Positions 6,853-13,925 are shown, numbered from the stretch's first letter. The stretch is 15,224 nt of DNA from an uncultured Lachnospiraceae bacterium (GCA_910586615.1 CAJUJP010000072.1:1-15224); one strand, 5' to 3'. The notes: a model not told the origin generated them from the sequence alone. Numbers and translations are program-made.

Positions 6853-7695
6853 TTAACCCTTTACAGAACCGCCTGTGATACCTTCCACATAGAACTTCTG
6901 CATGATCACGAACAAGATAGAGATCGGAATCGCTATGATAACACCACCTGCACAGAATACAGAGAAGTATTTGTTAATCATGGATTTTCCTAACATATTA
7001 AAGAGTCCGATCGCTACGGTCCAGTCTGTCGCGATACCGGAATTCAGCATCAGCTTCGCGAATACGAAGTCTCCCCACGGAGCCAGAAATGCATTGATAA
7101 CCGTGTATACGATAATGGGCTTGGAAAGCGGAATGATGATCGTCCAGAAGATCCTTGCCTCGGAAGCGCCTTCCAGTCTCGCCGCTTCGCTCAAAGATAC
7201 GGAGATGGTATCCATAAATCCTTTACAGATCAGGTAACCAAGTCCGGCGCCTGCGGAATACACGATAATCATACCCAAATGACTGTTAGTCAGACCAAAA
7301 GTCTTCAAAATAAAGTAGATCGCGATCATGGACAAAACGCCCGGAAACATGTTCAGGATAATACTGAAACTCATCAGGCCTTTTCTTCCTGAAAAACGAA
7401 GCTTACTCATCGTATACGCCACCATCAATACCAGAATGGTAGAAATCAGGCAGGAGAAAATCGCAATGATCAGTGTATTCATAAACCATCTGTTATACTG
7501 CACAATGGAGTCTGAACGGAAGAACAATTGTGCATAATTGTCAAGCGTCCACTTTTCCGGGAAGAAGTGAGCGGTATTGATTCCCTTATACGCACTAAAA
7601 GACGTAACAAACAGCCACAGGATCGGGATCAGCCAGATCACTGACAGGAAAAGCAGAACAAAATGTCTTATAATAAAATTGATCGTCTTTTTCAT
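6853..7695 (-). CDS. malG: Maltodextrin ABC transporter permease MalG
   Basis: A 280-residue inner-membrane permease with about six hydrophobic segments (residues 8-33, 73-97, 109-131, 138-160, 190-215 and 243-266). The EAA loop that docks the ATPase is clear (EAARLEGASEARIFWTII, starting at Glu170, with the invariant Gly176). The C-terminal GGSVKG matches the MalG ending, which in the E. coli transporter contacts the ATPase interface. It pairs with MalF. Its ATG overlaps the malF stop by one base (TAATG), implying translational coupling, and GGAGG lies inside the malF tail. The substrate is inferred from the neighbours MalQ and the amylase. Confidence 0.93.
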   Translation of the reverse strand: MKKTINFIIRHFVLLFLSVIWLIPILWLFVTSFSAYKGINTAHFFPEKWTLDNYAQLFFRSDSIVQYNRWFMNTLIIAIFSCLISTILVLMVAYTMSKLRFSGRKGLMSFSIILNMFPGVLSMIAIYFILKTFGLTNSHLGMIIVYSAGAGLGYLICKGFMDTISVSLSEAARLEGASEARIFWTIIIPLSKPIIVYTVINAFLAPWGDFVFAKLMLNSGIATDWTVAIGLFNMLGKSMINKYFSVFCAGGVIIAIPISILFVIMQKFYVEGITGGSVKG

Positions 7696-9122
7696 TATTG
7701 AAACTCTTCCTCCTTATCTCCTTTTATCGTTCTGGTAAATGTCACCAGTGTAAACGCCGCACAGATTATGAATACGATAATACCAATAACGGATGCCATC
7801 TTGTAGTCATAGTACTCATTTGTCAAACGGAACAGCCATGTAACCAGCAGATCGACTTCTTTTGCATTGGAGTTCGCAAGAAGCTGATCACTTGTAACGA
7901 ATACATCCTGTGTCAACAGATAGATAACGTTAAAGTTGTTGATGTTCTTAACGAAATCTGTGATCAGGCTGGGTCCGGTCACGAATAACATGTAAGGCAT
8001 TGTAATCTTGATGAAGATCTGCAGAGGATTTGCGCCGTCGATTCTGGCACTCTCAATCTGATCCTCAGGGATATTCATAAGTACACCTGTAGCTACCAGC
8101 ATCTGGTACGGTATACCGACCCAGATATTGATGATAATGATCATCACTTTCGCCCATCCCGGATTCGTCAGGAAGGGGATATAGCTCAGGTTCGAGGGAA
8201 CAAGTCCCACGCTCTTCAGGAAATCCGTAAAACCAATGTTGTTGCAGAAGGTATTGACGATACCGCTGTCTGCGAAGAAGTTACGAACCAGAAGCAATGT
8301 TACGAACTGAGGTACTGCGATCGCAACAATGAAAAGGGTTCTCCACAGCTTCGGCAGCTTTGTACGCTTGTCATTGATGAACTTCGCCATCAAAATACCG
8401 CCGATGTATGTACTGAAGGTGGCAAGAACAGCCCACTCCAACGTCCAGATCAGTACCTTTTTAAAAGAATAACCGAAGGTAACTGTCACGGAACTGGTAA
8501 ACAGGTTTTTAAAGTTGGACCAGCCTACCCATGTAAACAATGCGTTGGGCGGCATATGCTGCTGATCGTAATTGGTGAATGCTACTGCCACCAGAACCAG
8601 AATCGGCAGGATATTCATCAGGACAATACCGATTGCCGGTAACGTCAGCAATGTAATATGAAATTTTTCATTAAACATCGTCCGAACATCTTCACGGAAG
8701 TTATTGATATGTTCTCCGTTCTCTTTTTTCTGCTGCAGACGATATACAGCTTTCATGTTGGCAATATAGAATAAAACAAATACTAAAATTAAAAATAACG
8801 AAATAATGGAATTTAAAAGAATCAGGAAAGAGTTATCATAATCATTTACAGTACTGGTCATGGTAAGCGGATCGAACACCTGCTCAAACTGCACCGTACC
8901 GAGTGTACCGAATTTAGCGAGGTTTGGCGCTGCATATCCGACACACAATACTGCAAATAATATTTCAACCAGACACATGATGATACCGTTAACCACCTGT
9001 TTCCTGGCAAAATAACCCGCACCCATCAATATAGCTGACAGCTTTACCCAAATATCTCCCTTGACAAAGGCAATTCCAAAATTTTTAAAATAATCTCCTA
9101 TTGCGCTTAATGCCTTCTTCAT
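7695..9122 (-). CDS. malF: Maltodextrin ABC transporter permease MalF
   Basis: A 475-residue permease. The EAA loop is ESARIDGANPLQIFIKITMP, starting at Glu357 with Gly363, and the C-terminal 300 residues match the MalF/sugar permease fold. Residues 1-150 are an extra N-terminal module with two predicted membrane segments (about 45-64 and 98-122). It contains GAGYFARKQVVNGIIMCLVE (34-53), a G-x-G-x-[FY]-x(3)-Q-x(3)-G pattern like small TM2/DUF5683-type membrane domains. A charged stretch (128-150) links it to the transport domain. E. coli MalF owes its length to a periplasmic loop, which would be out of place here in a Gram-positive. The ATG has AGAGGAG about 7 bases upstream. It follows malE after a 305-bp gap holding a terminator-like hairpin and repeats, and overlaps malG by one base. 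Confidence 0.92.
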   Translation of the reverse strand: MKKALSAIGDYFKNFGIAFVKGDIWVKLSAILMGAGYFARKQVVNGIIMCLVEILFAVLCVGYAAPNLAKFGTLGTVQFEQVFDPLTMTSTVNDYDNSFLILLNSIISLFLILVFVLFYIANMKAVYRLQQKKENGEHINNFREDVRTMFNEKFHITLLTLPAIGIVLMNILPILVLVAVAFTNYDQQHMPPNALFTWVGWSNFKNLFTSSVTVTFGYSFKKVLIWTLEWAVLATFSTYIGGILMAKFINDKRTKLPKLWRTLFIVAIAVPQFVTLLLVRNFFADSGIVNTFCNNIGFTDFLKSVGLVPSNLSYIPFLTNPGWAKVMIIIINIWVGIPYQMLVATGVLMNIPEDQIESARIDGANPLQIFIKITMPYMLFVTGPSLITDFVKNINNFNVIYLLTQDVFVTSDQLLANSNAKEVDLLVTWLFRLTNEYYDYKMASVIGIIVFIICAAFTLVTFTRTIKGDKEEEFQ

Positions 9123-9182
9123 ACGAAACTCCTCTCAGAAGCAAATAGTTTATGCCACGTGAGCATCTTGTTACATTTTTTA

Positions 9183-9214
9183 AAAAGGGCGGGTGAATAT
9201 ACACCCACCCTTTT
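9183..9214 (-). terminator. Attenuator-type terminator between malE and malF
   Basis: On the minus strand, arms AAAAGGGTGGGTG and CACCCGCCCTTTT pair over 13 positions with one G-U wobble, around a 6-base loop, followed by another T (five T in all). It lies 60 bases before the malF start and after the malE stop. Since malF and malG have no visible promoter of their own, it probably works as a partial terminator that leaves malE expressed more strongly than malFG. Confidence 0.65.
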
Positions 9215-9274
9215 AAAGTTCATATTTTCCAGCCAGGTTTACAAAACCCTCAGCCCGGAAAGATTTCCTTTGAA

Positions 9275-9394
9275 ATCTCACAAAAACTTACTTTCATCCG
9301 AGTTTGCGAAGCAAATCTCACAGAGACTTACTCTCATCCGAGTTTGCGAAGCAAACCTCGCAAGGACTTACTTTCATCCGAGTTTGCGAAGCAA
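9275..9394 (-). repeat. Three tandem 40-bp repeats, each with a hairpin, after malE
   Basis: Three consecutive 40-bp units (9275-9314, 9315-9354, 9355-9394) share an identical core CATCCGAGTTTGCGAAGCAA and differ at only a few other positions. The first bases of a fourth unit continue at 9395. Each unit boundary can fold: CGAGTTTGC pairs with GCAAA(T/C)CTCG around GAA, with a one-base bulge. Closer to malE, AATTCC-GCA-GGAATT (9408-9422) makes another hairpin just after the stop. There are no spacers between units and no open frame, so this is neither CRISPR nor coding. A role in protecting the malE message from 3' decay is inferred. Confidence 0.8.
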
Positions 9395-9427
9395 ATCTCG
9401 CAAAGTTAATTCCGCAGGAATTTACTT

Positions 9428-10801
9428 TTATTCCACAGGAGCTGTAATACCTTCAACTGTGGTATCCAGTAATTCCTGTAAATCTGTGCCGTCCGGGTTA
9501 CCGGAAGCAAGGATCTGTCCTAATGTCTCTGCAGGAGACCAGAAGTTACCGCCTACACGCTGAGGTGTTGCATATGCTGCCTGAGCTGCAAGTGCTGCGA
9601 TAGCCGGGTTGGACTGAACTGCATCAGAAGAAGCTGCTGCAAGGTTTGCAGGGCCAAGGCCTCTTGCTTCAAATCTTGCTGTCTGAGCTGCCTCGTTTGT
9701 TAAGAACTCTGCAAGGAGCATAGCCCAGCCGATATTAGCGGAATGAGGGTTAACACCAACCAGCTTGTATCCTGAGTAAGAGGACATCTGGCAGTCTTTA
9801 CCTGCTACGTTGAAGGTAGGAAGCTTGCATGCTGCATAGTTGTCTCCCCATGCTTCTGCTGCTGTTTCTGCTCTCCATGTACCGTTTACACATGCTACTA
9901 CGTTGCCTTCTGCGATCTGGGTAGCCATATCCTCATCACCCATATCTACCAGTACGTTAGATGCTGTCAGGTCAAGAATTGCCTGTGCAACATCTGTACC
10001 GCCTGCTCCGTTCCATCCACATGTATTGGTCAGACCGTCATCGTTCAGAGTAAGCTCTAAGCCTGCACCCTGGAAGAATGCGTAAATATACCAGCCGTTG
10101 GAAATATCCATAGCGATCTTCTTGCCTGCTGCCTCAGCAACCTCAATCATCTTCTCTAAGGACTGTACATCATCAGCTGTAAATACGGAAGAATCATAGA
10201 ACATGAAATAACCGTTATCTGCTGTCATCGGATATGCATATAATTTACCGTCAACGGTAGCTGCCTCAACAGCACCGGAAGCATTCTCTGCTGCTACATC
10301 ATATGTGTAGTGAGCTGCAACTTCCTGTAATGCACCTGCCTGTACAAGCTCGTTGATCTGGTCATCAGCGAATGCATATACATCTGCTGCTGCCTCAACG
10401 TCCGTCAAAACAGTATCTTTTGCTGTAGACTCGGACTCTGCACCAAGTGTAATTTCGAATGTTACATCAGGATATGTCGCCTTGAACTCGTCAAGAAGCT
10501 TTGTTGTTACGTCCTGGTCTTCTTCGGAAGCCCATACAGTCATTGCTACTGAACCTGTTGTGTTTGCAATCAGGGTAGCTACAGGATCAGCTGCATCTGC
10601 TGCCGCTGTATCCTCTGCGGGAGCTGCATCTTCTGCAGGTGCTGCATCCTCAGCGGGTGCTGCGTCTTCTGCGGGAGCCGCATCCTCTGCAGGTGCTGCG
10701 TCTGTTGCCGGTGCACTGGATGCGTCATTGCCGCCGCAGCCTGCAAGACAGCCGGCTACCATTGCCGTTGCCAGTACTGTTGCCAATACTTTCTTCTTCA
10801 T
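9428..10801 (-). CDS. malE: Maltodextrin-binding lipoprotein MalE
   Basis: A 457-residue extracellular solute-binding protein of the ABC sugar class. The signal peptide ends in lipobox LAGC with Cys22 as the lipid anchor. A low-complexity tether (about 23-75) contains five exact copies of AAPAED, which set the binding domain off the membrane. The mature domain then begins MTVWASEEDQDVTTKLLDEF, the usual start of maltose-type binding proteins, and includes GKLYAYPMTADNGYFMFYDS, a conserved ligand-cleft and hinge region, and FLTNEAAQTARFEARG near the end. The product is unusually alanine-rich. AGAGG lies about 8 bases before the ATG. It is followed by hairpin repeats and a terminator-like stem before malF, which suits a binding protein made in excess over its permease. 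Specificity for maltose versus longer maltodextrins cannot be read from the sequence. Confidence 0.93.
   Translation of the reverse strand: MKKKVLATVLATAMVAGCLAGCGGNDASSAPATDAAPAEDAAPAEDAAPAEDAAPAEDAAPAEDTAAADAADPVATLIANTTGSVAMTVWASEEDQDVTTKLLDEFKATYPDVTFEITLGAESESTAKDTVLTDVEAAADVYAFADDQINELVQAGALQEVAAHYTYDVAAENASGAVEAATVDGKLYAYPMTADNGYFMFYDSSVFTADDVQSLEKMIEVAEAAGKKIAMDISNGWYIYAFFQGAGLELTLNDDGLTNTCGWNGAGGTDVAQAILDLTASNVLVDMGDEDMATQIAEGNVVACVNGTWRAETAAEAWGDNYAACKLPTFNVAGKDCQMSSYSGYKLVGVNPHSANIGWAMLLAEFLTNEAAQTARFEARGLGPANLAAASSDAVQSNPAIAALAAQAAYATPQRVGGNFWSPAETLGQILASGNPDGTDLQELLDTTVEGITAPVE
10610..10699 (-). repeat. In-frame 18-bp tandem repeat encoding (AAPAED)5
   Basis: Five 18-bp units encode residues 35-64 of MalE. 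The protein repeats are identical while the DNA units differ at third positions, so the tract has been kept by selection on the protein or is old enough to have drifted. The tract forms the flexible acidic/proline tether after the lipid anchor. Copy number could vary between strains. Confidence 0.9.
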
Positions 10802-10905
10802 AATTTTTTCCTCTCTCTTTCCGATCTGGCGTAGACATTATGTTCTGTCTCACCAAATCTTAGTCTTACCATTTTATGGTTTCTATATAAAAGGTGCTGC
10901 CACCT

Positions 10906-10924
10906 CTTATACCGTTTCTATCGG
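10906..10924 (-). promoter_or_regulatory. Possible malE promoter with operator-like element
   Basis: On the minus strand TATAAG (10906-10911) could be a -10 box about 100 bases before malE. No fair -35 box lies 17 bases upstream. The spacer holds CCGATAGAAACGG, partly palindromic (CCG/CGG ends) and loosely like the GAAA-containing sites near malQ. A promoter that needs an activator, or simple read-through from malQ, are both possible. Confidence 0.25.
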
Positions 10925-10937
10925 GCCGGACAGGGAT

Positions 10938-10965
10938 TTTATATTCTATATCTATAGAATATAAA
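10938..10965. promoter_or_regulatory. AT-rich palindrome between malQ and malE
   Basis: Arms TTTATATTCTATA and TATAGAATATAAA are perfect over 13 bp with a 2-bp centre. As RNA the stem would be weak in GC and has almost no loop, so a protein binding site is more likely. It overlaps the neighbouring GC-centred palindrome by two bases. Confidence 0.4.
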
Positions 10966-10985
10966 GAAAGGACCGGTCCTTTCTT
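10964..10985 (-). terminator. Perfect 22-bp palindrome downstream of malQ, candidate terminator
   Basis: The arms AAGAAAGGACC and GGTCCTTTCTT are exact reverse complements with no spacer, 35 bases after the malQ stop. In RNA a 9-bp stem with a CCGG loop would form, followed on the minus strand by TATATTC, so the U run is poor. It may reduce transcription from malQ into malE or act as a DNA site. Confidence 0.4.
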
Positions 10986-11020
10986 GCGCGTCTGCCGCAA
11001 TCGGTATTCTTCTGTCTTCC

Positions 11021-12511
11021 TTACCGTCGGTATAACGCCGTCTGTGTGCGGATCCAGTTCCGCCTCTCCTCGGGAAGTAATTTGTCCGAAAAGCGCCATT
11101 TCCAGTTTACACCGATGGTAGAGGGCTGGTTCATCCTCGCCTCGCTGCCAAGCTGCAGAACATCCTGCATCTGCAGAATCACCACATCCGCTATGCTGGC
11201 GTAAGCCGCCCTGACCAGGGCATCGGAAATCTCTTCCTTGCTGTCTATATTTAAATAGGAATACATATATGCCAGTTCATATTCGGTACGATTCCGGTAA
11301 TAACCGACGATCGTATCATTATCATGCGTGCCTGCATAGAGCACTGTATTGGTATCGGTATAATTATGGGGAAGATACTCGTTGTCCGCCTTGCCGGTAA
11401 AAGCAAAAAGCAAAACCTTCATATCCGGCCAGCCCATCTTTTTGATCAGTTTGTTGACCCCGGGCAGCACAGTTCCCATATTCTCGGCGATAACTTTCTT
11501 GTCTCCGGAAGCTTTCTCTATTGCCTCGGCAAGTTTTCTGCCTGGTCCCTTTGACCATCTTCCTTCCCTGGCATCGGTCTTACCGGCCTCAATACTGAAA
11601 TATTTCACCACTGCCAGAAAATGATCGATCTTGATGATATCAAACAGTTCGGCCTGCTGCCTGATCCTGCTCTTCCACCAGCTGTATCCGTCCGCTTCCA
11701 TTGCGTCCCAGTCATACACCGGATTACCCCAGATCTGACCTTCCGTGGAAAATTCATCCGGAGGACAGGCTGCTACGCGAAGCAGTTTTCCTTTTCCGTC
11801 CAGACAAAACAGTTTTCGATGTGTCCACACATCCACGCTGTCATATGCCACATAGAAGGGCACATCCCCGATCATCTGAATGCCCCGCCTATGAGCGTAT
11901 CTCTTCAAGGCATCCCACTGTCCGTAAAACTCATACTGGCAAAAATTCCAGAAAGAAATCTGATCCGCCAGTTCCTCACGGTATCTGTCAAGCGCTTCTT
12001 GCTGTCTGTCCCGGACTGCGCTTTCCCACTCATACCATGCTTTATCTTCAAAATGATATTTCAGAGCCATATACAGGCTGTAATCTTCCAGCCATGCCTT
12101 ATTCTTTTCACAAAACGCTATGTACCGCGCATCACCGCAGTCAAACCGCTCAAATGCAAGCTGCAGCACTGTATACCGGTTCTGATATAAAACAGAATAA
12201 TCTACGTACCCCTCACTGTCTCCCCAGCGGTATGCCCTGATCTCTCCGGTCTTTAAAAGTCCATCCTCCACCAGATCGTCCAGATCAATGTAATACGGGT
12301 TCCCCGCAAAAAGCGAGATCGACTGAAACGGGCTGTCCCCGACAGTCAGCGGTCCCATCGGAAGAATCTGCCAGTACTTCTGTTTCAGATCCACAAGCAG
12401 ATCCACAAATTTGAAAGCTGCATCGCCAAAGGTCCCGATCCCATATGCAGAAGGCAGGCTGGATATCGGTAGTAATATTCCTGCTCCCCTTGTCAATGTT
12501 TTAACTTTCAC
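11021..12511 (-). CDS. malQ: 4-alpha-glucanotransferase (amylomaltase, GH77)
   Basis: A 496-residue cytoplasmic enzyme that transfers alpha-1,4-glucan segments between maltodextrins, releasing glucose. GH77 features in order: RGAGILLPISSLPS (8-21), GDSPFQSIS (58-66), IGDVPFYVAYDSVDVW (214-229), the 250s-loop-type motif PPDEFSTEGQIWGNPVYDW (250-268), nucleophile region FDIIKIDHF with Asp296, acid/base VIAENMG with Glu343, and GTHDNDT (394-400) with Asp397. The residue two before the nucleophile is Lys294, read from an AAG codon, where the clan almost always has arginine, and the usual RGF after DHF is replaced by LAV. The catalytic triad is intact, so activity is likely but may be altered. Length is normal for the family. 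The start is GTG, set by GGGAG about 7 bases upstream. It is the first gene after the promoter facing lacI. Confidence 0.95.
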   Translation of the reverse strand: MKVKTLTRGAGILLPISSLPSAYGIGTFGDAAFKFVDLLVDLKQKYWQILPMGPLTVGDSPFQSISLFAGNPYYIDLDDLVEDGLLKTGEIRAYRWGDSEGYVDYSVLYQNRYTVLQLAFERFDCGDARYIAFCEKNKAWLEDYSLYMALKYHFEDKAWYEWESAVRDRQQEALDRYREELADQISFWNFCQYEFYGQWDALKRYAHRRGIQMIGDVPFYVAYDSVDVWTHRKLFCLDGKGKLLRVAACPPDEFSTEGQIWGNPVYDWDAMEADGYSWWKSRIRQQAELFDIIKIDHFLAVVKYFSIEAGKTDAREGRWSKGPGRKLAEAIEKASGDKKVIAENMGTVLPGVNKLIKKMGWPDMKVLLFAFTGKADNEYLPHNYTDTNTVLYAGTHDNDTIVGYYRNRTEYELAYMYSYLNIDSKEEISDALVRAAYASIADVVILQMQDVLQLGSEARMNQPSTIGVNWKWRFSDKLLPEERRNWIRTQTALYRR

Positions 12512-12552
12512 ATCTAATCTCCCATCCGCGAAAATTTTGACGAATTCTGTTT

Positions 12553-12623
12553 CGTAAACTTTCGTATCCGAGATAAATTTACCACCTAACTGTATATTTT
12601 GTCAATACGGAAATCCTTTTCCG
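12553..12623 (-). promoter_or_regulatory. malQ promoter with flanking operator-like inverted repeats
   Basis: On the minus strand TTGACA (12600-12605) and TAAATT (12576-12581) are separated by 18 bp. Just downstream of the expected start lies CGAAAGTTTACG (12553-12564), an imperfect palindrome that would block transcription if bound. Immediately upstream of the -35 box is CGGAAA-TCCT-TTTCCG (12608-12623), with perfect 6-bp arms, a position suited to an activator or second repressor. The LacI-type regulator encoded divergently is the obvious candidate for one of them. Confidence 0.55.
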
Positions 12624-12685
12624 AAATTATTTTTTCCATTATGTACTGATTTTTATTGGTCATTTTGTTTATTTTTTACAAAATC

Positions 12686-12699
12686 GCGAAACTTTTCGC
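12686..12699. promoter_or_regulatory. Candidate LacI-family operator midway between malQ and lacI
   Basis: GCGAAA-CT-TTTCGC has perfect 6-bp arms around a 2-bp centre, the size and symmetry of a LacI-family operator. Its inner part (CGAAA.TTTCG pattern) matches the site at 12553-12564 in most positions, with centres 134 bp apart. The centre is CT/AG rather than the CG typical of the family. Confidence 0.5.
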
Positions 12700-12752
12700 A
12701 AATATGTCTGTCTTCTCTTGCAATCTTTTCCGTTTTCTTCTATGCTTATTTT

Positions 12753-12790
12753 TGAAGTGTATTTTTTGAAATATACTTCATATATTATAG
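12753..12790 (+). promoter_or_regulatory. lacI promoter region with long inverted repeat
   Basis: TGAAGTGTAT (12753-12762) and ATATACTTCA (12771-12780) match in nine of ten positions. Directly after comes TATATTATAG, containing -10-like hexamers; TTGAAA (12766-12771) is available as a -35 box but gives a short spacing of 11 to 15 bp. The promoter is therefore not fixed precisely. The repeat differs from the GAAA/TTTC sites near malQ, so it may bind a different regulator. Confidence 0.35.
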
Positions 12791-12855
12791 AACACTTGTT
12801 ATGAATTTTTTAATTCGCAGCAAAGCACAAATCATACGGAAAGATTTATTTACGT

Positions 12856-12887
12856 TTTGCCGGAACAGTTCCACTCTCCGGGGCAAA
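12856..12887 (+). promoter_or_regulatory. Leader hairpin before lacI
   Basis: TTTGC-CGGA pairs with TCCG-(GG)-GCAAA, nine pairs with a two-base bulge and a 12-base loop, ending 9 bases before the GAGG ribosome binding site of lacI. It might modulate translation. No T run follows within the stem's reach, so it is not a terminator. Confidence 0.3.
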
Positions 12888-12907
12888 CCGTTATATGAGG
12901 TATCATC

Positions 12908-13918
12908 ATGGCAACGATCAAGGACATCGCAAATCGTCTGGGCATATCTGTCAGTACCGTATCCAAAGGGTTAAACGGTGCAAGCGACATCAGCGAGTCA
13001 CTGCGTCAGGCAGTGCTGGACACTGCAGTGGAACTCGGCTACACCACCAAACAGATGCGCGGTAAAGTACAAAAGAAACTCTGCATCTTCGTAGAAAACA
13101 TGGACTACGAAACCCCTGAAGAATTCGGCTACGACATTATCTTAGGCTTCCGGCAGGCCGCCTATCATGAGCACTACGATATTACAGTAACTCCCGTCAC
13201 GCCCCTTTTCCAGTCTACACAAAAATATGATACATATATGTTAAGGAACGGCTATGTCGGAGCCTTCATGATCGGTTTCGCTCTGCAGGATGACTGGATG
13301 ACACAGTTTAATGACACTGACATCCCCACTGTCCTTCTGGACAACTATATAAAGAAGAACCCCGCAGTAAGCTATATAGGTACAGACAGTTTCGAGGGCA
13401 TTGACGACGCAATCGTCCATCTGATGCAGATGGGACACAGCCGCATCGCCCTGATCAACGGTTCCCGAAACTCCATGATTTCGGAACAGCGCCGACAGGC
13501 TTATATCGACGGTATGACCGCCCACGGGCTTTCTTTCTCTGAAGAGACTATGCCATATGGCTACTATGTGGCCGATGCCGCCAAAGATCATGTAAGCAAT
13601 CTGCTTTCCATGGGCATCACGGCCATTCTGTGCTGTAATGACCTGATGGCTTCTGGTGTTATCGCTGAATGCCGCAAACGCGGTTTCCGCGTCCCTGAAG
13701 ACGTGAGTGTTATCGGCTTCGACGATCTGCCCATCTCGGCTCAGCTTGTACCGCCTCTGACCACGATCCGCCAGGACCGTCTCGTACTGGGCAAATGCGG
13801 ATTTTATTCTCTGCATTCTCTGATCAATCACGTCCCCATCAGCCGGACAATGCTGCGTCCTCAGCTGATTGTGAGAAAATCTACCGGTACAGCTGCCATT
13901 CAGGACGATTCCTTATGA
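12908..13918 (+). CDS. LacI-family transcriptional regulator of the maltodextrin genes
   Basis: A 336-residue repressor/regulator of usual length. The N-terminal helix-turn-helix is clear (TIKDIANRLGISVSTVSKGLN, residues 3-23), followed by a periplasmic-binding-protein-like sugar domain from about residue 57 that includes NDLMASGVIAECRKRGFRVP and DVSVIGFDDLPIS, strong family signatures. The hinge is unusual: after LGY the typical P-N-x-x-A-R-x-L is replaced by TKQMRGKV, so the minor-groove contact at the operator centre may differ. The ATG has GAGG about 7 bases upstream. It is divergent from malQ with 396 bp between and convergent with the galactanase gene. By context it should respond to maltose or maltodextrin, or possibly a galacto-oligosaccharide; the effector cannot be read from the sequence. 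Confidence 0.92.
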   Translation: MATIKDIANRLGISVSTVSKGLNGASDISESLRQAVLDTAVELGYTTKQMRGKVQKKLCIFVENMDYETPEEFGYDIILGFRQAAYHEHYDITVTPVTPLFQSTQKYDTYMLRNGYVGAFMIGFALQDDWMTQFNDTDIPTVLLDNYIKKNPAVSYIGTDSFEGIDDAIVHLMQMGHSRIALINGSRNSMISEQRRQAYIDGMTAHGLSFSEETMPYGYYVADAAKDHVSNLLSMGITAILCCNDLMASGVIAECRKRGFRVPEDVSVIGFDDLPISAQLVPPLTTIRQDRLVLGKCGFYSLHSLINHVPISRTMLRPQLIVRKSTGTAAIQDDSL

Positions 13919-13925
13919 TCAGGTT

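Noticed and set aside
9275..9394. CRISPR array
   Set aside because: The units are directly adjacent with no spacers and no cas genes are present; they are tandem hairpin repeats.
10353..10964. Plus-strand 203-codon frame rich in Ala and Ser
   Set aside because: It is the antisense of the alanine-rich malE signal and tether, with no ribosome binding site; a composition artefact.
11621..12240. Plus-strand frames of 179 and 189 codons opposite malQ
   Set aside because: Antisense to an unambiguous GH77 gene; sequences are rich in Pro, His and Cys as expected of shadow frames.
12686..12699. CcpA cre site
   Set aside because: The palindrome centre is CT/AG, not the CG needed for a cre consensus; a LacI-family operator of another type fits better.
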